64,000 nt of DNA from CAYSLU01 sp964431965 (GTDB lineage Bacteria > Verrucomicrobiota > Kiritimatiellia > CAIKKV01 > CAYSLU01): the NCBI GenBank assembly GCA_964431965.1, contig CAYSLU010000020.1:1-64000 (forward strand). The letters are read 5' to 3'. A program made the position numbers and the translations under genes. Under the pieces are notes generated by a model. The model did no database searches and was not told the DNA's origin. It worked only from the letters and a program-made list of their open reading frames with translations. Shown in pieces: positions 1 through 8,271 of the stretch (positions within the stretch are counted from its first letter, which is position 1; each line of letters starts with the position of its first letter).

Positions 1-93
1 GCAAATGCGGGGGTCGGCGATTATGCGGCTGTCAACGGCACAGTGGTCTGGCTGCTGGCCCGCAATGCCGGAACCACCATTCTGATCCGGTAA
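1..93 (+). CDS. C-terminal fragment of an unidentified protein (cut by window start)
   Basis: The first 30 codons are open in the frame that begins at base 1 and end in TAA at 91-93. The tail reads ...VNGTVVWLLARNAGTTILIR. It is too short for a family to be assigned, and its start lies outside the window. Its G/C-rich third positions are compatible with coding. It sits immediately left of a tRNA 3'-end fragment, so it could belong to an integrated element. That placement is inference only. Confidence 0.4.
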   Translation, partial: ANAGVGDYAAVNGTVVWLLARNAGTTILIR

Positions 94-121
94 CAAATTT
101 TTCCCAACTCCCATGCTCCAT

Positions 122-149
122 ACGGGTTCGAGTCCCGTCGCTCCCGCCA
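122..149 (+). other. 3' end of a tRNA (T-arm, acceptor strand, CCA) without a 5' half; candidate attachment site
   Basis: Bases 122-138 form a perfect T-arm: stem ACGGG/CCCGT with the seven-base loop TTCGAGT. They are followed by a seven-base acceptor strand (139-145), a G discriminator and an encoded CCA (147-149). The matching 5' acceptor GGGAGCG, D-arm and anticodon arm are absent upstream, where an A/T-rich stretch and a reading frame end instead. Integrases of many genomic islands recreate only the 3' part of a tRNA gene at the distal end, and this looks like such a scar. A G73 discriminator is usual for tRNA-Ser, but identity cannot be fixed. A decayed tRNA pseudogene is the alternative. 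Confidence 0.55.
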
Positions 150-266
150 CTCTTTCGCTTCCTCATCGCGCATTCCGGTTGATTGTACTCGCTGGCGCTG
201 CAAAACCGCTTTGCGGGCGTGCGGGTGATGCACTACCCTTCCGGAGTTCCAGTGGAGGGGATCCTC

Positions 267-1037
267 ATGGCCGCGCGCATTGATCGCGATACTGGACGGT
301 ATTTCCTCAAGGACGACGTGCGGATGGAGGTCGACTTCAGCCGTACGCCCCAGAACCGCGGCGTGCCGCCGCCGCCGATGGAGAAGCCGTGTCGTAGTGA
401 TGCGCCGCGAACCGTCCTCCCGGCGCCGGACCGCTGGAACGGCGTGAAGTCGGTGTCGGTCGAACAGGCGATCGGCCAGAGGGAGAGCCGGCGCCGCTTC
501 GGGCCTGAGCCCCTGACGATCGACGAACTGAGTTTCCTTCTCTGGTCCACTCAGGGCGTGCGGCGGCGCGTGGGGCAGGGGGTGATGCTCCGGACGGTGC
601 CGTCGGCCGGCGCCCGCCACGCCTTCGAGACGTACATCGTGGCGCTGCGCGTAGCGGGGTTGGAAGTCGGGGTGTATCGCTATCTCCCGTCGGAGCACGA
701 GGTCGTGTTCGAGTTCGCGGATCCCGAGGCGGACGACCGGATCATCGAGGCGGTGCACGGGCAGTCCTTCGCCGGATCAGCGGCCGCGGTGTTCGTCTGG
801 ACGGCGGTTCCGGCCCGCATGGAGTGGCGCTACGGCGACGCCTCGTACAAGGTGATGGCGCTGGACGCGGGGCATGTCTGCCAGAATCTCTACCTGGCCT
901 GCGAGTGCATCGGCGCCGGCACGTGCGCCATTGCGGCCTACCGGCAGGACCTGATGGACTCGTTCCTGCGCGTGGACGGAGTGGACGAGTTCGCGGTCTA
1001 CGTGGCGCCGGTGGGGCGGGTTCCTGCGGGCCGGTGA
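267..1037 (+). CDS. SagB/ThcOx-family nitroreductase-fold dehydrogenase
   Basis: Predicted FMN-dependent oxidoreductase of about 256 residues in the SagB/ThcOx branch of the nitroreductase fold. The N-terminal part carries the usual lead-in (GRYFLKDD...), then the core with the paired-arginine FMN-binding segment QRESRRRFG. The C-terminal half has the typical Y-x-VMALDAGHVCQNLYLACEC helix and a closing P-x-G strand. ATG 267 is chosen because a purine-rich GTGGAGGGG lies six bases upstream. An earlier in-frame TTG at 183 has no such site. In azoline-forming clusters SagB oxidises thiazolines, but no SagC/D cyclodehydratase is nearby. This is therefore probably a stand-alone family member of unknown substrate. 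Confidence 0.8.
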   Translation: MAARIDRDTGRYFLKDDVRMEVDFSRTPQNRGVPPPPMEKPCRSDAPRTVLPAPDRWNGVKSVSVEQAIGQRESRRRFGPEPLTIDELSFLLWSTQGVRRRVGQGVMLRTVPSAGARHAFETYIVALRVAGLEVGVYRYLPSEHEVVFEFADPEADDRIIEAVHGQSFAGSAAAVFVWTAVPARMEWRYGDASYKVMALDAGHVCQNLYLACECIGAGTCAIAAYRQDLMDSFLRVDGVDEFAVYVAPVGRVPAGR

Positions 1038-1074
1038 GCGGGCGTCGTGCATGGTCATAACGGAGGGCGGAAGC

Positions 1075-3570
1075 ATGAGATGGGCTTCAGTGTGCGCCGT
1101 CATGGCGGCGGTGGTCGTCGGAGCGGCAGGGGCGGAGCCGGCGGGCCCGGGGTACGGCGGTGTCGTCTACGCGCCCACGGCGGCGGCGGACGAGCTGGCG
1201 GCCGGCGTGGCCGATCTGGTGAGTTCCCTGGCCCGGATGACCGGACGGCCGTTTGACATCCAGACCAATGCCCTGCCGGAGCAGGGAATCCTGCTCCTGC
1301 GCGCGGATCTGCCCGGGGCGCCGGCCGACGCGGTGCGCGCGCTCAAGGGCAAGGGGCGCGAGCCGTTCGTCATCCGCTCCGAAGGCGAGCGGCTGTTCAT
1401 CGTCGCGAACGCCAACGCGGGTCTCGCGCAGGGGATCTACTTCTACCTGCAGGAGCTGGGCTGCCGGTGGCTGATGCCGGGCGAGAACTGGACGGTTATC
1501 CCCGCCCGTCCCGACGTGCGGATCACGGTCGATCGCGTGATGACGCCCGCGTTCCGCCTGCGCGCGTTCTTCGGGACCGGCGGATTCGGCCCCTCGAATC
1601 CGGTGGACCCGAAGCTGACCGTGCGCGACCGGTGGGAGGCGTGGAAGCGGCGCAACCGGTTCGGCGGCGAGTTCTCGATGGCCGGGCACGCCGGCGAGGC
1701 GTTCAGCATCGCGTGCAAGGCGGAGCTCGAGGCGCATCCCGAGTATCGGGCCATGGTGAACGGCCAGCGCCTGCCCTGGGCCGCGGGCGTGAAGCCGTGC
1801 GCCTCCAACCCCGACGCCGTCCGCCTCTACATTGAGGAGCGGCTGCGCGCCCTGCGGCAGGCCGTGACCGCCAGCCCGGACAGTCCGCGCGCGTTTGCCG
1901 TGTCCGTGGAGCCGTCCGACGGCGGCGGCCACTGCGAGTGCCCGGACTGCCGGAAGATCGGGTCCGGCTCGGTAAGCGATCGGGTGTTCTTCCTGGCCAA
2001 CCAGGTGGCGCGCGCGGTTCAGAAGGAGTTTCCCGGGAGGTGCGTGAGCCTCTATGCGTACAACGAGCACGCGGCCGTGCCGACCATACCGCTGGAGCCC
2101 AACGTCTATGTCGCGGTCATCCCGTACGGGTTTCAGCGCACGGGGCTCTCCGGCGACGAGCTGCTCGCGGCGTGGGGAAAGAAGGTGCCCCGGATGAGCC
2201 TGTACACCTACTGGTCCATCCCCGACTGGACTCAGGACATGCCGTCGTTCGACTACCTGCGTGCGGCGCCTGAGCGGATCCGGTACTGGCACGAGCACGG
2301 CGTCGAGGGCCTCAGCAATGAGAGCACGTACAGCGGGGGAGCCCTGGGGCCGACCTGGTACGTCGCCTCGCGCCTGCTGTGGGACCCCAAGGCGGACGAG
2401 CATGCGATCATGGAGGAATTCCACCGCCTGGCGTTCGGTCCGGCCGCTCCGGCGATGAAGCGGATGCTCGAGCGCTGGGCGAGCGGTTTCCTGCTAACGC
2501 GGATCGAGCTGGGGCTGTCCTACCGCGACCTGTCCGAAGCCCGGCGGCTCGCGGCGGGGAACGAGGCCGTTCTCGCGCGCATCGGCGACTACGAGACATA
2601 CGTCCACTACCTGCGGCTCTGGAGCGAATACCAGGCGGCAAAGGCCGGATCGGCGGAGCGTCGGGCCCGGACGTCGGACCTGGTGACCTGGCTGTGGCGG
2701 ATCGACTTGAACTGCATGGTTCATTCCTACCGCATGCAGCAGCTCCTGCTGGCGCGGTATGAGCGCGACTCCGGGCTGGCCCCGGACTTCGACCCCAAGA
2801 AGGCCGACGCCCCGGGGTGGACGCGCGCCACGCCGCTCGCGGCGGGTGAGCTGGCCGGGCTGATGGCGGACGGCGCCGTGCGGTATCCGGTCGTTGACGT
2901 GGAGATGAGAGCCTACTCGGGCGAGCTGGTTCCGCTCGCCCCGCCCGCTCCGCCGGGCACCAACCGCTTCTCCCGGGCGATGAACATGGCGGGACTGACG
3001 CGGTTCGAAGTCGATGCGCCGAAGGGCATGCCGTCGATCACCGTGCGGGTCCGCGTGGCGAACCAGCCCAACTCCGCGGGCGACCGGTTCTCGGCCTGGG
3101 ACGCGCGTGAGCGCCGGATCATGGACGAGCGCCTGCCGGCAGACGGCGAGTGGAAGGAGTTGGTGATTCCGACGCGCCGGCCCGGGCGGTATCGGTTCGA
3201 GGTGTTCGATCAGAAGACCCGGTTCGACATCCAGGTTCCGGCCGGGGTGCCGCTGATTACGAAGTCGTTCACCAGTCCCGATCTGTCGCAGGAGCTCTTC
3301 TTCTATGTCCCGTCCGGGCTCCGGAAGGTGGCGATCCACGCGCCCGGCGCGATCCCGGTCCGCATCCGCGACGGCGCGGGGCGGCCGGTGGCGATCGAGC
3401 CGGGCGATCTGCTCCTGATCGACGTGCCGGACGGGCAGGACGGGCAGGTGTGGTCAATGGCGGGGTACAAGGCGTGGGCGCCGATCCGGATGCTCAATGT
3501 GCCCCAGGCGTTCGCGTTCTTCCGCGACACGCTGATGGTTCCGGCTGATGCGATGAAGGAGGGGCGATGA
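1075..3570 (+). CDS. DUF4838 domain secreted protein, glycosidase-like
   Basis: An 831-residue protein with a clear signal peptide (MRWASVCAVMAAVVVGAAGA). The N-terminal region resembles the alpha/beta domain that precedes catalytic barrels of GH20/GH84-type enzymes (repeated GIYFYLQELGCRWLMPG segment near 120-145). The middle is the DUF4838 region with its diagnostic DGGGHCECPDC cysteine cluster (H286-C292) and the following RVFFLANQVAR helix. The C-terminal 250 residues look like beta-sandwich domains. DUF4838 proteins are common in glycan-degrading PVC bacteria, and the exact reaction is not established. ATG 1075 follows a GGAGGG site, and an upstream ATG at 1051 would spoil the signal peptide. 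The stop overlaps the next start (ATGA), so the two genes are cotranscribed. Confidence 0.8.
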   Translation: MRWASVCAVMAAVVVGAAGAEPAGPGYGGVVYAPTAAADELAAGVADLVSSLARMTGRPFDIQTNALPEQGILLLRADLPGAPADAVRALKGKGREPFVIRSEGERLFIVANANAGLAQGIYFYLQELGCRWLMPGENWTVIPARPDVRITVDRVMTPAFRLRAFFGTGGFGPSNPVDPKLTVRDRWEAWKRRNRFGGEFSMAGHAGEAFSIACKAELEAHPEYRAMVNGQRLPWAAGVKPCASNPDAVRLYIEERLRALRQAVTASPDSPRAFAVSVEPSDGGGHCECPDCRKIGSGSVSDRVFFLANQVARAVQKEFPGRCVSLYAYNEHAAVPTIPLEPNVYVAVIPYGFQRTGLSGDELLAAWGKKVPRMSLYTYWSIPDWTQDMPSFDYLRAAPERIRYWHEHGVEGLSNESTYSGGALGPTWYVASRLLWDPKADEHAIMEEFHRLAFGPAAPAMKRMLERWASGFLLTRIELGLSYRDLSEARRLAAGNEAVLARIGDYETYVHYLRLWSEYQAAKAGSAERRARTSDLVTWLWRIDLNCMVHSYRMQQLLLARYERDSGLAPDFDPKKADAPGWTRATPLAAGELAGLMADGAVRYPVVDVEMRAYSGELVPLAPPAPPGTNRFSRAMNMAGLTRFEVDAPKGMPSITVRVRVANQPNSAGDRFSAWDARERRIMDERLPADGEWKELVIPTRRPGRYRFEVFDQKTRFDIQVPAGVPLITKSFTSPDLSQELFFYVPSGLRKVAIHAPGAIPVRIRDGAGRPVAIEPGDLLLIDVPDGQDGQVWSMAGYKAWAPIRMLNVPQAFAFFRDTLMVPADAMKEGR

Positions 3571-4532
3571 TCAGTCGCGAGGCGGTTCGACGGGCGATTC
3601 GATTCCAGGATCCGGCGTGGCTCCCGCACGACTTTCCGGATCCCTTCGGCACGGACTTCGCGTTCGTGGGGATGGCGCAGTCGCCGGATGCGCGGCCCAA
3701 CAGCGGGCTCGACGAGTGGGGCGCGGAGTGGGAGAACATCGGCATCTGCATGCTCGGCGAGGTGAAGCGCTATCCGCTGAAGGACTGGGCGGGCTTCGAG
3801 CGCCTGCCGATCCCGGACATCCGGTCTCCGCACCGGTGGACGACGCTGGACGGCGCCCGAGAGCGGGCGGGGGACAAGTACCTGCTGGCCTCGGGCATTT
3901 CGCTGTACGAGCGCGCTCACTTCATCCGCGGCCTGGAGAACCTGTGGATGGACATCCACGAGCATCCCGGGGAGCTCTGTCGCCTGCTCGACGTGCTGGT
4001 CGAGATGAACCTCGTGGCCATCGCGAAGTATGCCGCCGCCGGGGCGGACGGCTACATCTTCTGCGACGACTGGGGGCTGCAGGACCGGCTGATGATCGCG
4101 CCGGAGTCCTGGCGCGCGCTCTGGAAGCCGCGTTACGCCCGGGTCTTCGCGGCGGCGCGGGCGGCCGGCCTCGACACGTTCCTCCACAGCTGCGGCTACA
4201 TCGTGGACATCATGGACGACCTCATCGAGGTGGGCATGGACGTCGTGCACATGGACCAGCAGGAGAACATGGGCCTGGACCTGCTGGAGGCGCGGTTTGG
4301 CGGACGGGTCACGTTCTTTGCGCCGGTTGACATCCAGAACACCATGGCGCGCGGCTCGCTCGACGACATCCGGGCGTACTGCCGGAAGATGGCGCGCCAG
4401 CTTGGCCGCCCGTCCGGCGGGTTCCTGCCGCGCTGGTACGTCGATCCCCAGGGCGCGGGCCACCGCCGCGAGGCGATCGACGCCATGTGCCGGGAGTTCC
4501 TGGAGATCAGCCGCGAGATGTATGGGCGGTGA
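3567..4532 (+). CDS. URO-D superfamily protein (uroporphyrinogen decarboxylase / corrinoid methyltransferase-like)
   Basis: A 321-residue TIM-barrel protein of the uroporphyrinogen-decarboxylase superfamily. The HSCGYIVDIMDDLIEVGMDVVHMDQQ segment (from residue 207) matches the strand carrying the H-x-C zinc ligands in MtaA/CmuA-type methyltransferases. The third cysteine ligand normally seen near the C-terminus is not evident (the region reads WYVDPQGAG), so true zinc methyltransferase activity is uncertain. It is not expected to be the haem-pathway HemE, because no other haem genes are near and HemE motifs are lacking. Its four-base overlap with the DUF4838 gene suggests a role linked to glycan or methoxylated-compound use. 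This subfamily is greatly expanded in Kiritimatiellota-like bacteria. Confidence 0.75.
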   Translation: MISREAVRRAIRFQDPAWLPHDFPDPFGTDFAFVGMAQSPDARPNSGLDEWGAEWENIGICMLGEVKRYPLKDWAGFERLPIPDIRSPHRWTTLDGARERAGDKYLLASGISLYERAHFIRGLENLWMDIHEHPGELCRLLDVLVEMNLVAIAKYAAAGADGYIFCDDWGLQDRLMIAPESWRALWKPRYARVFAAARAAGLDTFLHSCGYIVDIMDDLIEVGMDVVHMDQQENMGLDLLEARFGGRVTFFAPVDIQNTMARGSLDDIRAYCRKMARQLGRPSGGFLPRWYVDPQGAGHRREAIDAMCREFLEISREMYGR

Positions 4533-4579
4533 ACGGGCTGAGATGTTGTGAGTAAATCGATTTCGACGTGCTTCAGTGC

Positions 4580-4660
4580 GGTCGGCACGGAGGCCGACCC
4601 TCCAGTGCATCGGCAGACTCGGCTGTCTCGCAACATGGAGGGACGACCTCCGTGTCGTCC
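4580..4660. repeat. Structured intergenic repeat, family 1, copy 1
   Basis: An imperfect inverted repeat with 25-base arms at 4580-4604 and 4636-4660. About 21 of 25 positions match when one arm is reversed. The 31-base spacer contains a small AGAC/GTCT hairpin. Each arm can also fold on itself (GTCGG/CCGAC and GGACGA/TCGTCC), and the two loops formed this way, CACGGAGG and CCTCCGTG, are exact complements. A closely related copy lies at 46549-46630 and a diverged one at 44859-44940. It lies in the leader region upstream of the alpha/beta-hydrolase gene. Confidence 0.8.
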
Positions 4661-4703
4661 ATCGGTTCACCCAGAGCCTCTGACGCGCGGCGGGCGGTGC
4701 GCC

Positions 4704-5669
4704 GTGCGGGTCGCGTTGAGCTGGGCTCTGGCCGTGTGCGTCCTGTCGGCGGCGGGTGCGGCCTATCCCGCGAGCCTGCACCGCGTCGATACGCTACGCC
4801 TCGAGTGGCGGGACGACGCCCGCTCCCGCACGGTGCCCGTGAAAGTCTACTACCCGGCCGACGCCACGGGCGCGTGTCCGGTCATCGTCTTTTCCCACGG
4901 CCTCGGAGGCTCTCGGGACGGATACTCCTACCTGGGCGAGTGCTGGGCGTCCAACGGTTACATCAGCGTGCATCCCCAGCATCCGAAGAGCGACGCCTCG
5001 GTTTGGCAGGGGAAGGCGCGGCCGCTCGATGCCATGCGCGATGCGGTCAAGGATCCGATAGAGAATGTGAACCGCCCGAAGGACATCACGTTCGTGCTGG
5101 ATCGCCTCGCGGCCGCGAACCGGGAGCCAGGCCAACCCCTGGCGGGGCGCATCGACATGGGCCGGGTCGGCGTGGGCGGGCATTCGTACGGCGCCTATAC
5201 CGCGCTGGCGGTGTCGGGCCGCGTCTTCGGGCGCGGCGTGCGGCCGATCGACCTGCGCGATCGGCGAGTCCGGGCGTGCGTAGCCCTCAGCGCCCCGGCG
5301 CGCGGGACGCCGGAGGACCGCGCATCGTACGCCGAGTTCCGCGCGCCGTGTCTGCGCATGACCGGCACGGAGGACGCATCGCCGATCACCGATACGACGC
5401 CGGAGCAGCGGCGGGTTCCATTCGACAGCATCTCCGCGCCCGGCCAGTTTCTGATCATCTTGAAGGGGGGCGATCACATGGTGTTCGCTGGGGCACCCCG
5501 CCGCCGCCCCGAGCGGCCGACGGATCGGCGCTTCGAGGAGATCATCCGCCGAGTCACGCTGGCCTTCTGGGACGCGTATCTGCGCGACGATGCCGATGCC
5601 AGGCGCTGGCTGGCGGGAGGTGGGCTGACCAGCCTCGCCGGTTCCGATGCGGCTGTAGAAACCAAGTGA
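4704..5669 (+). CDS. Secreted alpha/beta hydrolase (dienelactone hydrolase / PAF-acetylhydrolase-like)
   Basis: A 321-residue exported hydrolase. Residues 1-23 form a signal peptide (VALSWALAVCVLSAAGAAYPA). The oxyanion strand is FSHGLGGS (64-70). The nucleophile elbow is GHSYGA with Ser161, and a GGDHMVF motif near residue 265 carries the expected catalytic histidine. The GTG at 4704 is preferred because it places the signal peptide at the N-terminus. Starting at the upstream in-frame codons would translate through the family-1 repeat. The fold is shared with carboxylesterases, acetyl-xylan esterases and platelet-activating-factor acetylhydrolases, and the substrate is unknown. No strong Shine-Dalgarno site is visible, so the start is moderately certain. 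Confidence 0.75.
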   Translation: MRVALSWALAVCVLSAAGAAYPASLHRVDTLRLEWRDDARSRTVPVKVYYPADATGACPVIVFSHGLGGSRDGYSYLGECWASNGYISVHPQHPKSDASVWQGKARPLDAMRDAVKDPIENVNRPKDITFVLDRLAAANREPGQPLAGRIDMGRVGVGGHSYGAYTALAVSGRVFGRGVRPIDLRDRRVRACVALSAPARGTPEDRASYAEFRAPCLRMTGTEDASPITDTTPEQRRVPFDSISAPGQFLIILKGGDHMVFAGAPRRRPERPTDRRFEEIIRRVTLAFWDAYLRDDADARRWLAGGGLTSLAGSDAAVETK

Positions 5670-5687
5670 CGGAGGACTCATCTTGCT

Positions 5688-5825
5688 GACCGCAAGGCCC
5701 GCTTCTGGTTTGAGACGCCGCCCGAGGAGGAGTTGCGCCCGAAGAGCATGCTTGAGAAGAATGGTCTGGCCTGCGAGTTGAGCATCAGCACCTATGGCCC
5801 GTCCGCGGCCGCCACAATCCTGTAG
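5688..5825 (+). pseudogene. Coding-like remnant directly after the hydrolase gene
   Basis: About 45 codons, open to TAG at 5823-5825, with third positions that are nearly all G or C like true genes here. The peptide begins DRKARFWFETPPEEELRPK. The frame is the same as that of the preceding hydrolase gene, continuing after its TGA. There is no start codon with a ribosome-binding site and no recognisable family, so it looks like the leftover 3' end of a deleted gene. A chance open frame is possible. Confidence 0.3.
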
Positions 5826-5843
5826 AATCCTGCAAATCCTGTC
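5816..5843. repeat. Short AATCCTG direct-repeat array
   Basis: The heptamer AATCCTG occurs three times at 5816, 5826 and 5835, with spacings of 10 and 9 bases. The rest of the gap up to the etfB start (5844-6085) has no gene. It holds a GGGCGAC/GTCGCCC hairpin at about 6044-6066 just before etfB. I saw no confident promoter there. Confidence 0.5.
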
Positions 5844-6085
5844 AGAGATGCGGGCTCTCCAAGTCGGCTCCAAAGTGCTTTGGGACAAGACCGACCGATC
5901 TGCCATTCCGGCCGCGCATTAAGCCTTGTTGCGGTGTTGCTCCCCGGGGGGCTCTTGCTCTAAGATTCCTGACGCTTTTTCTGGCGTACGGGTTTGGTGG
6001 GTACGGCGTCCCGGCGATCCAGCGGTTGAGCGGCAGAAACGGCTGGGCGACAGACGCGCGTCGCCCGCCTGAGAGGTTCCCGACT

Positions 6086-6898
6086 ATGTGGGCGGTCGCC
6101 TGTGTCAAGCAGGTTCCGGATACGACGCAGGTGCGGATCGACCCGGTGACGAACACGCTGATGCGGGAAGGCATCCCGTTCATCGTCAATCCGTTCGACA
6201 CCCACGCCCTTGAAGAGAGCCTGCGGCTGAAGCAATCCGTCGGCTTGCGCGTGGCCGCTCTGTCAATGGGGCCGCCGAACGCGGAGGTGACGCTCCGCAA
6301 AGCCCTGGCCGTCGGCGCCGACGAGGTGGTGCTGCTGTCCGACCGAGCGTTCGCCGGGGCGGATACGCTGGCGACGAGCCAGGTGCTCGCCTCGGCCATT
6401 CGGCGGCTGGCGGAGCGCGAGGAGGTCGCGCTCGTCCTCTGCGGGAAGCAGACGATCGACGGCGACACGGCCCAGGTCGGCCCCGGCATCGCCACGCGGC
6501 TGGGGTACAGCCAGCTGACGCTCGTGGATCAGGTCATCGCGGTCGATCTCAAGGCGCGCACCGTGCGTGTGCGTCGCAAGCTCGAAGGCCGCCACGAGAT
6601 CGTCGAGGCGCCGCTGCCGGCCGTGATTACGGTCGTCCGCGAGATCAACCGCCCCCGCTACCCGACGGTCCCGATGCGGCTGGCCGCGGCTCAGGCGACG
6701 GTCCCGGTCTGGAACAACGCGATGCTGGGCATCGATCCGAATACGATCGGGCTGAAGGGCTCGCCGACCAAGGTGAACCGCATCTTCTCGCCGGAGCGCG
6801 AGAAGGGCGAGATCGTGGGGGACGGGGCGCACGATCCGCAGGGCGCCGCGGCGGCGCTGGTCGATCGGCTGATCAGCCGGGACATCCTGGCCCTTTGA
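6086..6898 (+). CDS. etfB: Electron transfer flavoprotein, beta subunit
   Basis: A 270-residue EtfB, the small subunit that pairs with EtfA to carry electrons from flavin dehydrogenases. Family landmarks include the N-terminal VACVKQVPDT, the NPFDTHALEESLRLK helix, the GADEVVLLSD segment, and the signature region near 118-140 (LCGKQTIDGDTAQVGP). ATG 6086 is chosen because it gives the standard EtfB N-terminus and has GAGAGG ten bases upstream. The earlier in-frame ATG adds 20 residues of atypical sequence. It is the first gene of a three-gene operon with etfA and a membrane Fe-S oxidoreductase. Confidence 0.95.
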   Translation: MWAVACVKQVPDTTQVRIDPVTNTLMREGIPFIVNPFDTHALEESLRLKQSVGLRVAALSMGPPNAEVTLRKALAVGADEVVLLSDRAFAGADTLATSQVLASAIRRLAEREEVALVLCGKQTIDGDTAQVGPGIATRLGYSQLTLVDQVIAVDLKARTVRVRRKLEGRHEIVEAPLPAVITVVREINRPRYPTVPMRLAAAQATVPVWNNAMLGIDPNTIGLKGSPTKVNRIFSPEREKGEIVGDGAHDPQGAAAALVDRLISRDILAL

Positions 6899-6909
6899 GG
6901 TAACTGGCG

Positions 6910-8265
6910 ATGAGCACACCGGAACCGGGTTCTAAGCCCAAGTCGGCCAGGCGGCCGAGGGGCAAAGCCCGCCTGCTTCCCAGCACCTGCATCGCCTGCG
7001 GCGCGCGCTGCGAAAGCGCGTGCCCGGCGGACGCCATCGCGATGGACGCGGCGGGAGCGCCGATCGTCAACCTCGAGAAGTGCATCGGCTGCACGAAGTG
7101 CGTCAAGGTGTGCCCGGTTCAGGCGCTGGAGATGTTCTTCACCGCCGAGGAGCAGCGGGTTCTTGAGGCGCTTAAGGCGGGCGGAGCGCCGGCGGCCGAG
7201 GAGCCGGACGACGAGGGCACGAAGCTGGCGGCCATGCTTCGCGCGTACCGGGGCGTCTGGATCTTCGTGGAGCAGACGGACGGCGTGGCGGCGAAGGTCT
7301 CGTGGGAGCTGCTCGGCAAGGGCGTGGAGCTGGCGAAGACGCTCGGCGTCGAGCTGAGCGCGGTCGTCATCGGGGATGGCGTGGAGTCCCTCTGCGCGGA
7401 GGCATTCGCCTACGGCGCGCAGAAGGCGTACCTCGTCGATGCGCCTGTGTTCCGGCGCTACCGCACGGCGGCCTACCTGCAGGCCGTGTGCCACCTCGTG
7501 GAGCAGTACCGGCCGGAGCTGCTCCTGATGGGCGCGACGGGGCTCGGTCGCGATCTGGCCGGGGCCGTGGCCACGCGCCTGCAGACCGGCCTCACGGCGG
7601 ACTGCACGGGGCTGGCGATCGACGGCGCGCGGAATCTGCTGCAGACGCGCCCGGCGTTCGGCGGAAACGTCATGGCCACGATCCTGTGCGAGCGCAATCG
7701 CCCGCAGATGTCGACCGTCCGGCCGCACGTGATGCCGATGCCGGCGCGCGACCTGGCCAACCGCGGCGTTATCGTGCGGGAGACCGTGCCGGTTGCGGAG
7801 GACGGGATTGCGGCGAAGGTGCTCGAGATCATCGAGGACGCGCAGGGGCAGGGCGCCGTGGACATCGCGGCGGCCGACTTCATCGTGTCCGGCGGCCGGG
7901 GCATGATGGGCAAGGAGAACTTCGCCATCCTCCAGGAGCTCGCGAGCGAGCTCGGCGGGGTGGTCGGCGCCTCGCGCGGTTCGGTGGACGCGGGCTGGAT
8001 GCCGGCCGAGCGCCAGGTCGGGCAGACCGGCAAGACGGTGCGGCCGAAGATCTACATCGCCTGCGGCATCTCGGGCGCGATCCAGCACCTGGTCGGCATG
8101 CAGGACTCGGAGACCATCATCGCGATCAACCGCGACCGGGATGCCCCGATCTTCGAGGTGGCGAAGTACGGGATTGTCGGCGACCTGTTTCAGGTCATCC
8201 CGGCGCTCACGCGGCGCATCCGGGAGCTCAAGCGGCAGCGTGGCGCCTCGGCGCCGAAGGCATAG
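6910..8265 (+). CDS. etfA: Electron transfer flavoprotein, alpha subunit with N-terminal 2x[4Fe-4S] ferredoxin domain
   Basis: A 451-residue EtfA fused to an N-terminal ferredoxin. Cluster cysteines are C27, C30, C34, C38 and C58, C61, C64, C68. The first set is spaced C-x2-C-x3-C-x3-CP, one residue longer than the usual C-x2-C-x2-C, while the second is canonical. The remainder is a full EtfA with the FAD-domain signature near the C-terminus (GQTGKTVRPKIYIACGISGAIQHLVGM region). Ferredoxin-fused EtfA proteins are found in anaerobes, including electron-bifurcating complexes such as CarE. Whether this one bifurcates cannot be read from sequence. It starts 11 bases after etfB and ends 6 bases before the oxidoreductase gene. 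Confidence 0.95.
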   Translation: MSTPEPGSKPKSARRPRGKARLLPSTCIACGARCESACPADAIAMDAAGAPIVNLEKCIGCTKCVKVCPVQALEMFFTAEEQRVLEALKAGGAPAAEEPDDEGTKLAAMLRAYRGVWIFVEQTDGVAAKVSWELLGKGVELAKTLGVELSAVVIGDGVESLCAEAFAYGAQKAYLVDAPVFRRYRTAAYLQAVCHLVEQYRPELLLMGATGLGRDLAGAVATRLQTGLTADCTGLAIDGARNLLQTRPAFGGNVMATILCERNRPQMSTVRPHVMPMPARDLANRGVIVRETVPVAEDGIAAKVLEIIEDAQGQGAVDIAAADFIVSGGRGMMGKENFAILQELASELGGVVGASRGSVDAGWMPAERQVGQTGKTVRPKIYIACGISGAIQHLVGMQDSETIIAINRDRDAPIFEVAKYGIVGDLFQVIPALTRRIRELKRQRGASAPKA

Positions 8266-8271
8266 ATCGAC

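Noticed and set aside
267..1037. SagB as part of a peptide-toxin (azoline) biosynthesis cluster
   Set aside because: No precursor peptide, SagC or SagD homologue lies nearby.
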